Shown piece by piece: positions 1 through 7,111 of a stretch of 64,000 nucleotides of DNA. The translations under genes were made by a program, and so were the position numbers. The stretch is taken from NCBI RefSeq assembly GCF_042854845.1, contig NZ_AP031498.1:3100001-3164000 (forward strand), given 5' to 3'. The notes under the pieces were generated by a model, which saw only the letters and a list, made by a program, of their open reading frames with translations, did no database searches and was not told the origin of the DNA. The DNA comes from Maricurvus nonylphenolicus. Lineage in GTDB: Bacteria > Pseudomonadota > Gammaproteobacteria > Pseudomonadales > Cellvibrionaceae. Numbering within the stretch: position 1 is the first letter of the stretch; each line of letters starts with the position of its first letter.

Positions 1-420
1 CTGCTCACGCGGCTCACGATTCAGGCCAATACCCTGTAAATCTTCAGACTCCATACTGGTTAAAACCGTTACAGCAATCAGTAAGGGTTTGCGCCCTTCT
101 ACCTGCTCCAACGCCTCACGAGCTGCAATCATCATGCGCTCGCCACCACTGGCATGAACATTCACCATCCATACACCCAGATCGGCAGCCGCTTTTACCG
201 CTTTCGCCACCGTATTCGGGATATCGTGAAATTTCAGATCCAGGAAAATATCAAAGCCTTTGGCCTGTAAAGCCTTTACAACCTCTGGTCCACAGGAGGT
301 AAAGAGCTCTTTTCCTACCTTTAAACGACACAGAGATGGATCCAGGCGATCAGCCAAAGCCAGGCAATCGTTGGCATTATCAAAATCCAGGGCAACCACA
401 ATACGTGGAGAATCAGGCAT
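1..420 (-). CDS. pyrF: Orotidine 5'-phosphate decarboxylase, N-terminal 140 residues (cut by window edge)
   Basis: The protein decarboxylates OMP to UMP, the last step of de novo pyrimidine synthesis in the cytoplasm. The frame opens at the ATG at 418-420 and stays open to base 1, giving 140 codons; the C-terminal part lies outside the window. It begins MPDSPRIVVALDFDN, and the catalytic segment FLDLKFHDIPN of OMP decarboxylases is present at about residues 59-69. The segment VHASGG that follows is also typical. The gene is downstream of, and co-directional with, the ComEA-like gene. In many gammaproteobacteria pyrF follows lapB; here that neighbour is absent on the upstream side. Identity is secure, but only the N-terminal half can be judged. 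Confidence 0.93.
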   Translation of the reverse strand, partial: MPDSPRIVVALDFDNANDCLALADRLDPSLCRLKVGKELFTSCGPEVVKALQAKGFDIFLDLKFHDIPNTVAKAVKAAADLGVWMVNVHASGGERMMIAAREALEQVEGRKPLLIAVTVLTSMESEDLQGIGLNREPREQ

Positions 421-593
421 AGGTGCAACCATCTACTAACAACATGAACAATAAACAGCCAATCAGGGCCGCTATAATGAACGCTATTGTACCTGTAGAG
501 GGGTTGAGGAGCTAGCTAGGCTAGATGATGAAGAGAAAGAATGGAACGAAAGCCGGGCCCCTGCCAGAGCAGGGACTCGCTAATTACAAGGTG

Positions 594-902
594 CTATTTC
601 AGCGAAATACGACCATCATTTTTGGCAAGCGTCGCCTCACCAATACCTTTAATTTCTGTCAACTGCTCTAACGACGTAAACTTTCCATGTTTTTCACGCC
701 AGGCAACAATGGCCTGAGCCTTCTTCAAGCCAATACCCTTAAGGATTTCTGCAATAACTTCTGCATCAGCACTGTTGATATTAACGGTCATCACCTGAGG
801 GGAAGCATCAACCCCCTGCCCTTCTGCAGCGACAACCAGACCAGAAAAAGACAGCACCACAACAGTAACAGCAGCAACTAATAAACGATAAAAAGATTTC
901 AT
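594..902 (-). CDS. Secreted ComEA-like helix-hairpin-helix protein
   Basis: A 102-residue protein with a hydrophobic signal peptide at about residues 1-26 followed by a ComEA-type DNA-binding domain. Two helix-hairpin-helix motifs are visible: KGIGLKKAQAIV (55-66) and IKGIGEATLAK (84-94), preceded by the family's VNINSAD start. In transforming bacteria ComEA binds incoming DNA in the periplasm. Short stand-alone versions like this are common in gammaproteobacteria and not all are shown to serve uptake. An AGGGAG ribosome site precedes the ATG. The gene stands alone between the cysN terminator and pyrF. The domain call is firm; a role in competence is inference. Confidence 0.85.
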   Translation of the reverse strand: MKSFYRLLVAAVTVVVLSFSGLVVAAEGQGVDASPQVMTVNINSADAEVIAEILKGIGLKKAQAIVAWREKHGKFTSLEQLTEIKGIGEATLAKNDGRISLK

Positions 903-1047
903 AACAACACTCCCTGTTTTGAGTAGAAATAGAGACCAAGCCTTTAAGGCTTAACGGAGAGTATCAGTAAAACCTGCGAAATTAATTCCGAAAAAAGGAT
1001 GATTTATCTAATAAAAAATACTGAGACCGACACTGAACACAGAAACA

Positions 1048-1075
1048 AAAACGGGGCTCAATTGAGCCCCGTTTT
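1048..1075 (-). terminator. Intrinsic terminator after cysN (bidirectional)
   Basis: A perfect 28-base palindrome with a GC-rich core (GGGGCTCAA / TTGAGCCCC) flanked by A and T tracts, 17 bases beyond the cysN stop. It can end transcription of cysDN on the minus strand. The symmetry means it would also work on the plus strand. Confidence 0.8.
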
Positions 1076-1091
1076 CACAACCACCAAGCAA

Positions 1092-2531
1092 TTACTTCTT
1101 ACTTAATAGCTCTTTTAGATCAACAGCTCCCCAGTGCGGGAAATGCTTGCGAACCAGCGCATTTAGCTCCAGCTCGAAGTCACTGATCTTATTGACATCA
1201 ACATCGCCACCAGCAACCTCAACACTATCCAGTGCAGCTTCAACCATACCAGCACCAACAGTAATATTGGTCAGCCGGTCGATCACAATAAAGGCACCAG
1301 AAGCACGGTTTTGCTGGTATGGATCAACCGCAACAGGCTGTTCCAGACTAATATCCAGTAAACCGATATCGTTCAGTTCCAGCTTGTCAGCACTGTGATG
1401 CTCCTGGGTATTTACATCGATACGATGATCAATAGCAGACACCTCACCAGCGGTCATCTTGCTAGCAAACTTAAACTGGTACTGACGGCCAGGCTGCATG
1501 GCAGACTCAGACATCCACACCAGGTGAGCCTTTAAGTGATTGGTTAAAGCAACTTCATCGTCAGCCTTAACAATCATATCACCGCGGGAGATATCGATTT
1601 CATCTTCCAGCGTCAGGGTTACCGCCTGGTCAGCAAAGGCTTCTTGCAGGTCACCATCGTAAGTCACGATGGATTTAACCTTGCTGGTTTTCCCTGATGG
1701 CAACGCTTTAACTTCGTCACCAACGTTAACAATTCCTGAGGCAACAGTGCCACAGAAACCACGGAAATCCAGGTTAGGACGGTTGACGTATTGAACCGGC
1801 AGACGGAAGTCTTCCAGATTCTTGTCGCCGGCAATCTCTACGGTTTCCAGAATATTCATCAGCGTACCGCCGTCGTACCAAGGCGTTTTTTCGCTCTTGT
1901 TTACAACGTTGTCACCTTCCAGCGCGGACATAGGTACAAAGTGGATGTCAGTCATATTCAAGCTCTTGGCGAACTCAATGTAATCCGCTTTGATCTTGTC
2001 ATAAACTTTCTGATCGAAGTCGACCAAGTCCATTTTGTTCACCGCAACCACAATGTGCTTAATACCCAGTAGGGAAGCAATATATGAGTGACGACGGGTT
2101 TGCGTCATCACGCCGTGGCGAGCGTCAATCAAAATAACTGCCAGGTCACAGGTGGAAGCACCGGTGGCCATGTTGCGAGTGTACTGCTCGTGCCCAGGGG
2201 TGTCGGCGATAATAAATTTACGCGAAGACGTAGAGAAGTAGCGGTAAGCTACATCAATGGTAATGCCCTGCTCACGCTCTGCAGCCAAGCCATCTACCAG
2301 CAATGCCAGATCCAGTTTTTCACCGGTGGTGCCGTGCTTGGTGGTATCAGCTTCAATGGCCGCCAACTGATCTTCATAGATCATTTTGGAGTCGTGCAGC
2401 AAACGACCAATCAGGGTCGACTTACCGTCATCAACGCTACCACAGGTCAAAAAACGTAACAGTTCTTTACGCTCATGCTGGGCAAGATAGGCGTGAATAT
2501 CTTCAGCAATTAAATCGGACTGATGAGACAT
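1092..2531 (-). CDS. cysN: Sulfate adenylyltransferase subunit 1 (GTPase)
   Basis: The GTPase subunit of ATP sulfurylase; it couples GTP hydrolysis to APS synthesis by CysD in assimilatory sulfate activation. The G-domain motifs are GSVDDGKS (31-38), DTPGHEQY (110-117) and NKMD (165-168), followed by EF-Tu-like beta-barrel domains. At 479 residues it matches stand-alone CysN such as that of E. coli (about 475). It lacks the C-terminal APS-kinase (CysC) domain that makes the Pseudomonas CysNC protein longer. No cysC is visible in the window. The start ATG overlaps the cysD stop by one base (TAATG), so the two genes are translationally coupled. A terminator follows. Confidence 0.97.
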   Translation of the reverse strand: MSHQSDLIAEDIHAYLAQHERKELLRFLTCGSVDDGKSTLIGRLLHDSKMIYEDQLAAIEADTTKHGTTGEKLDLALLVDGLAAEREQGITIDVAYRYFSTSSRKFIIADTPGHEQYTRNMATGASTCDLAVILIDARHGVMTQTRRHSYIASLLGIKHIVVAVNKMDLVDFDQKVYDKIKADYIEFAKSLNMTDIHFVPMSALEGDNVVNKSEKTPWYDGGTLMNILETVEIAGDKNLEDFRLPVQYVNRPNLDFRGFCGTVASGIVNVGDEVKALPSGKTSKVKSIVTYDGDLQEAFADQAVTLTLEDEIDISRGDMIVKADDEVALTNHLKAHLVWMSESAMQPGRQYQFKFASKMTAGEVSAIDHRIDVNTQEHHSADKLELNDIGLLDISLEQPVAVDPYQQNRASGAFIVIDRLTNITVGAGMVEAALDSVEVAGGDVDVNKISDFELELNALVRKHFPHWGAVDLKELLSKK

Positions 2532-3442
2532 TAGAAGTAGCCCTCCTGCTTTTTCTTCTCCATTGAACCAGCGCTATCGTGGTCAATTGCACGGCCCTGA
2601 CGCTCGGAAGTCGTGGTCAGCAGCATTTCTTGAATAATTTCCGGCAGGGTTTGAGCTTCAGACTCAACAGCACCGGTTAACGGGTAGCAACCCAGGGTAC
2701 GGAAGCGAACCATCTTCTCTTCAATCTTCTCGCCTTCGCGTAACTCCATGCGGTCATCATCAACCATAATCAGCAGGCCATCGCGCTCAACTACAGGGCG
2801 TTTGGCTGCCTTGTACAACGGTACAATTGGGATATCTTCCAGATGGATGTACTGCCAAATGTCCAGCTCGGTCCAGTTAGACAGAGGGAAGACACGAATA
2901 CTTTCACCCTGGTCCACTTTGCCGTTGTAGATATTCCACAACTCTGGACGCTGGTTTTTAGGGTCCCAACGGTGCTTCTTGTCACGGAAAGAGTAAACAC
3001 GCTCTTTCGCGCGGGATTTTTCTTCGTCACGGCGCGCGCCACCAAAGGCTGCATCAAAACCGTGCTTGTCCAAGGCCTGCTTCAGCGCCTGGGTTTTCAT
3101 GATATCGGTGTGCTTGGAGCTACCGTGGGTAAAAGGCCCCACGCCCATATCAACACCTTCCTGATTGATATGTACAATCAGGTCCCAACCCAAGTCCTTG
3201 ATACGCTGATCACGGAACTGGATCATTTCCTTGAACTTCCAGGTGGTATCAACGTGCATCAACGGGAAAGGAGGCTTACCCGGGTAGAAGGCCTTCATGG
3301 CCAAATGCATCATTACAGCGGAGTCTTTACCCACTGAGTAGAGCATTACAGGATTATCAAACTCGGCAGCCACTTCACGGATAATATGGATACTTTCCGC
3401 TTCCAGCTGCTTGAGATGGGTCAGATTGTAGTCGTTAGACAT
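2531..3442 (-). CDS. cysD: Sulfate adenylyltransferase subunit 2
   Basis: The catalytic subunit of ATP sulfurylase, a PP-loop nucleotide transferase that joins ATP and sulfate to APS. The PP-loop reads YSVGKDSAV near residue 37; HVDTTWKF and the GGARRDEEKSRAKER segment are characteristic of CysD. There are two in-frame ATGs. AGAAGAG abuts the first (3448) but sits about 6-8 bases before the second (3442), so the second is preferred, giving 303 residues. It is first in the cysDN operon. A candidate sigma-70 promoter lies upstream; CysB control is expected from the family but no CysB site can be identified by eye. Confidence 0.96.
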   Translation of the reverse strand: MSNDYNLTHLKQLEAESIHIIREVAAEFDNPVMLYSVGKDSAVMMHLAMKAFYPGKPPFPLMHVDTTWKFKEMIQFRDQRIKDLGWDLIVHINQEGVDMGVGPFTHGSSKHTDIMKTQALKQALDKHGFDAAFGGARRDEEKSRAKERVYSFRDKKHRWDPKNQRPELWNIYNGKVDQGESIRVFPLSNWTELDIWQYIHLEDIPIVPLYKAAKRPVVERDGLLIMVDDDRMELREGEKIEEKMVRFRTLGCYPLTGAVESEAQTLPEIIQEMLLTTTSERQGRAIDHDSAGSMEKKKQEGYF

Positions 3443-3532
3443 AGTCATCTCTTCTGTTACATGTGCATATAACTGGCAAATTGGCCGTTATAAGGCCTAA
3501 AAATCGCCAAAGACTGATATTTTGGGGGCGCC

Positions 3533-3561
3533 ATTATAAGGAATTGAAGGAGTTAGGCGAA
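3533..3561 (-). promoter_or_regulatory. Candidate sigma-70 promoter of cysDN
   Basis: On the minus strand a perfect -10 box TATAAT (3533-3538) is preceded, 17 bases away, by a weak -35 TTCGCC (3556-3561). It would give a leader of about 80 bases before cysD. A weak -35 box is consistent with an activator-dependent promoter, but that is inference. Confidence 0.42.
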
Positions 3562-3577
3562 CCTTTTCACCTAACTC
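3550..3577 (-). terminator. Hairpin between aroA and cysD, possible terminator
   Basis: GAGTTAGG (3550-3557) pairs with CCTAACTC (3570-3577) across a 12-base loop. It lies about 60 bases after the tyrA-aroA stop. The minus-strand tail is only weakly T-rich, so termination is uncertain, and the hairpin overlaps the candidate cysD -35 box. Confidence 0.33.
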
Positions 3578-3639
3578 TTTCTTTATAAGCTTATGAACTC
3601 TTGCTGAAAAGCCAGAATCTAAGCTTGGGAGCCTTGAAA

Positions 3640-5889
3640 TTAAGCAGATTCAACCTTCAGGGTGATACCCGCACCTGTCGCCAGGTCGACGAAGGTTGGG
3701 AAGGATGTAGCAACATTAGCGCAATTGTTAATCTTTATCTCAGCAGTGCCACGTAAAGCAGCAATAGTGAAGGACATGGCAATACGGTGATCGCCGTGGC
3801 TTTCCACCTCACCACCACCAAACACACCAGCCTCACTGCCCTTACCCTGAATCACAATACCATCAGGGGTTGGCTCAGCCTTAACACCCAGTTTTTGCAA
3901 GCCATCAGCCATTACCTGGATACGATCACTTTCCTTAACGCGAAGTTCTTCGGCACCGGTCAGCACAGTTTCACCTTCAGCACAGGAAGCAGCAACGAAC
4001 AGCGCCGGGAACTCATCAATCGCCAAAGGCACCTGATCCTCAGGAATCTCAATACCTTTAAGCGATGCATATCGAATTCGGATATCAGCTACCGGCTCAC
4101 CGCCGACTTCGCGCTGATTATCTAAAGTGATATCAGCACCCATAGCACGGAGAATGTTAATAACACCGTCGCGTGTGGGGTTTATGCCTACGTGGGTCAA
4201 AGTGACATCGGAACCCGGTGCAATCGCTGCCGCCACCATAAAGAAGGTCGCCGATGAAATATCTGCCGGCACCTCAATTTTAGACGCCTTTAAGCTGCCG
4301 CCAGAGGTCAACTCAGCCATAGCACCTTCGCGCTTCACCTCATAGCCAAAGCCATTCAGCATACGCTCGGTATGGTCACGGGTTGGAGCAGGCTCAGTTA
4401 CTTTGGTCACGCCATCAGCATACATGCCTGCCAACAGAACACAGGATTTGACCTGGGCACTGGCCATAGGCATATCGTAATCAATCGCTTTCAGCGCCTG
4501 ACCACCTTTAATCTTCACAGGAGGACGACCGTTTTCGCCGGTCTCAATTTCAGCCCCCATTTCACGCAACGGGTTAGCCACACGATTCATTGGACGCTTG
4601 GATAAGGATTCATCACCGGTCAATTCAGTATCAAAAGACTGACCCGCCAACAGACCTGCCAGCAAACGCATAGACGTACCGGAGTTACCTACATATAAAG
4701 GACCCGGAGGCGCCTGCAAGCCATTTAGGCCAACACCGTGGATACGTACCTGCCCCTGATCAGGCCCCTCAATCACAACCCCCATATCGCGGAATGCCTG
4801 TAGAGTAGCCAATGCATCCTCACCCTCAAGGAAACCTTCTACTTCGGTAACACCTTCCGCCAGGGAACCCAGCATAATGGATCGATGGGAAATGGATTTA
4901 TCACCTGGAACACGGATCTGACCGTTAACCTGCCCGCCTGGGCTTACACGATAGGTAATTTCGTTTTCTTGCATGGTTTTTCCATCTTGCACAGGCGCGG
5001 TATAGGCCTGCTTAGCTAACATTTTAGTAAAGTGGTCGCGGGCTGCCTTGGCTCGCGTAAAGACACCCAACAGGTATTCGCTGTCACCACTTTCAATGGC
5101 TGAGCGCATACGGGTTAAATTATCAGTAAATAAGTCCAGCGACTTCAGCACGCTATCGCGATTGGCCAACATGATATCGTGCCACATGGTCGGATCACTG
5201 GAGGCAATGCGAGTAAAGTCGCGAAAACCACCAGCGGCATAACGGAAAATATTTTCGTTTTCCGCATCATGCGCCAAAGTATCCACCAATGAATAGGCAA
5301 TCGCATGGGGCAAGTGGCTGGTTGCAGCCAGAACATCATCGTGCTCAGCCACCGGCATCACCAACACTTCCGCATCGACTGACTCCCACATTTGGGTCAC
5401 ACGCTGCAGATGATCTCTGCCAGTTTCTTCTGTTGGCGTAATGATAATGCGGTGATCGCGGTATAAATCCGGATTTGCAGCGGTCACACCACTCTTCTCG
5501 GAACCGGCGATGGGATGCCCTAAAACCAGCTGAGAAGGCAGCTCACCATAAGCATTTTTTGCAGCCGTTAACACAGAACCTTTTACACTAGCGCCATCAG
5601 TAATGGTTACCGCTGAATCCAGACACTGCTGACACTGCTTTAGAATCGCTTCAACAGTTAGCGTTGGCACGGAGATAAAAACAACATCTCCCTCACCCAG
5701 TTCAGCTGCCACCTCACCAATAGAGAGATAGGCACGATCTACAACACCTAATTTCACCGCGTCATCACAGGTCACTTGACGCCGAGCAACACCAATCACT
5801 TCCCTGCAGGCACCGGCTTTTTTCAGCGCCGCAGCCAAACTGCCACCAATCAAACCTATACCAACGATGACCAACTTATTTATGGCCAT
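3640..5889 (-). CDS. tyrA-aroA: Fused prephenate dehydrogenase / EPSP synthase
   Basis: A two-domain enzyme of aromatic amino acid synthesis. The N-terminal half is a TyrA-type dehydrogenase: IVGIGLIGGS is the nucleotide-binding glycine motif at residues 8-17, and GHPIAGSEKSG carries the catalytic-region histidine. The C-terminal half, from about residue 310, is EPSP synthase with VPGDKSISHRS near 327-337, GNSGTSMRLL and SAQVKS. This fusion is known from Pseudomonas. The open frame extends to 5979, but the upstream 30 codons run through a terminator hairpin and do not resemble TyrA; MAINKLVIVG at 5889 is the natural start, giving 749 residues. hisC, which often lies before this gene, is absent. 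Confidence 0.95.
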   Translation of the reverse strand: MAINKLVIVGIGLIGGSLAAALKKAGACREVIGVARRQVTCDDAVKLGVVDRAYLSIGEVAAELGEGDVVFISVPTLTVEAILKQCQQCLDSAVTITDGASVKGSVLTAAKNAYGELPSQLVLGHPIAGSEKSGVTAANPDLYRDHRIIITPTEETGRDHLQRVTQMWESVDAEVLVMPVAEHDDVLAATSHLPHAIAYSLVDTLAHDAENENIFRYAAGGFRDFTRIASSDPTMWHDIMLANRDSVLKSLDLFTDNLTRMRSAIESGDSEYLLGVFTRAKAARDHFTKMLAKQAYTAPVQDGKTMQENEITYRVSPGGQVNGQIRVPGDKSISHRSIMLGSLAEGVTEVEGFLEGEDALATLQAFRDMGVVIEGPDQGQVRIHGVGLNGLQAPPGPLYVGNSGTSMRLLAGLLAGQSFDTELTGDESLSKRPMNRVANPLREMGAEIETGENGRPPVKIKGGQALKAIDYDMPMASAQVKSCVLLAGMYADGVTKVTEPAPTRDHTERMLNGFGYEVKREGAMAELTSGGSLKASKIEVPADISSATFFMVAAAIAPGSDVTLTHVGINPTRDGVINILRAMGADITLDNQREVGGEPVADIRIRYASLKGIEIPEDQVPLAIDEFPALFVAASCAEGETVLTGAEELRVKESDRIQVMADGLQKLGVKAEPTPDGIVIQGKGSEAGVFGGGEVESHGDHRIAMSFTIAALRGTAEIKINNCANVATSFPTFVDLATGAGITLKVESA

Positions 5890-5904
5890 TAACACTCTCT
5901 GAGT

Positions 5905-5937
5905 AAAAAAATAATCCCGATAGCGATCGGGATTATT
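5905..5937 (-). terminator. Intrinsic terminator or attenuator between pheA and tyrA-aroA
   Basis: A perfect 12-bp stem (5910-5921 with 5926-5937) and a 4-base loop are followed on the minus strand by a run of seven T. It lies about 60 bases after the pheA stop and 16 bases before the tyrA-aroA start. It either closes the gyrA-pheA transcript or lets only part of it continue into tyrA-aroA. Confidence 0.85.
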
Positions 5938-5995
5938 TTGAGTAAATTTATGCCCCGACCTGTATAAAATCGGCGACAATTTTCATTCATACCAA

Positions 5996-7111
5996 CTACA
6001 GAACAGCCTTAGGGTAAGCGCCCAACACTTTAATATCCGACGCCTTTTCACCAATCTCTTTCATCGCCGCCGCAATATTGTCATCGGTGATATGCCCCTC
6101 AAAATCGATAAAGAACACATAATTCCAATTGCCACTACGGGAAGGACGGGTTTCTACCCGAGTCAAATCCACATTATGACGATGGAACGGCTCCAGCAGA
6201 TTATGCAGTGCACCCGGCTCATTATGCATGGCAATTACCACGGAAGATTTATCGCAACCACTTGGAGGCACCTCTTCCGTACCAATAATCAGGAAACGGG
6301 TTGAATTATCCGGTTGATCTTCAATTTTTTCCGCAAGCTTTTTCAGATCGTAACGATCAGCAGCCATTTCACCGGCAATAGCCGCTGCGTTCCACTCACC
6401 TTTTACACGCTTGGCGGCTTCTGCATTGCTATTTACCGCAATACGCTCAGCGTTAGGATAATGTGCGTCCAGCCATTTACGGCACTGAGCTAGCGACTGG
6501 CTATGCGAATAAATACGGGTGATATTTTCAGTTTTGGTAATGTCCGACACCATCAAGTGCTGATGGATACGTAACTCCACTTCACCACAGATTTTCAAGC
6601 CGGAATCCATAAAGTTATCCAGCGTGTGGTTTACCACACCTTCCGTGGAGTTTTCGACAGGCACCACACCATAATTGGCCGCGCCAGCTTCAACTTCACG
6701 GAACACCTCATCGATGGCAGACATTGGGATAGAAACTGCAGAATGCCCGAAATGCTTTAACGCCGCTTGCTCAGTAAAGGTGCCCTCAGGCCCCAAGAAA
6801 GCAACTTTAATCGGTTGCTCCAAGGCCAGACAGGCAGACATAATTTCCCGAAATAGACGCGCCATTTCTTCGTCATCTAACGGTCCTTTATTGCGATCCA
6901 TGGCCTTACGTAGCACTTGCGCTTCGCGCTCAGGACGGTAATAAACTATATCACCATCACTGTGAGCTTTTTTAACTTCAGCCACGTCCTGAGCACATTG
7001 GGCACGCTCACTAATCAAGCGGCCAATGTCGGCATCAATCGCATCAATGCGGTCACGCAGCTTTAACAATTGCTGCTGCTCGCTTTCAGACATTGGTTTG
7101 TCTTCAGCCAT
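5996..7111 (-). CDS. pheA: Bifunctional chorismate mutase / prephenate dehydratase
   Basis: The enzyme converts chorismate to prephenate and then phenylpyruvate, the committed steps to phenylalanine. Domains in order: AroQ-type chorismate mutase (about 12-98), prephenate dehydratase beginning VAFLGPEGTFTEQAAL (103-118) with the catalytic-region STRFLI (270-275), and a C-terminal ACT domain. The phenylalanine-binding motifs of the ACT domain are NEPGAL (298-303) and ETRPSR (320-325), so feedback inhibition by phenylalanine is expected. The length of 371 residues is normal. The start overlaps the gyrA stop by one base, indicating coupling. serC, which commonly lies between gyrA and pheA in Pseudomonas, is missing. 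Confidence 0.96.
   Translation of the reverse strand: MAEDKPMSESEQQQLLKLRDRIDAIDADIGRLISERAQCAQDVAEVKKAHSDGDIVYYRPEREAQVLRKAMDRNKGPLDDEEMARLFREIMSACLALEQPIKVAFLGPEGTFTEQAALKHFGHSAVSIPMSAIDEVFREVEAGAANYGVVPVENSTEGVVNHTLDNFMDSGLKICGEVELRIHQHLMVSDITKTENITRIYSHSQSLAQCRKWLDAHYPNAERIAVNSNAEAAKRVKGEWNAAAIAGEMAADRYDLKKLAEKIEDQPDNSTRFLIIGTEEVPPSGCDKSSVVIAMHNEPGALHNLLEPFHRHNVDLTRVETRPSRSGNWNYVFFIDFEGHITDDNIAAAMKEIGEKASDIKVLGAYPKAVL

Noticed and set aside
5890..5979. Longer TyrA-AroA N-terminus beginning at 5979
   Set aside because: The extra 30 codons run through a perfect terminator hairpin and have no TyrA similarity.
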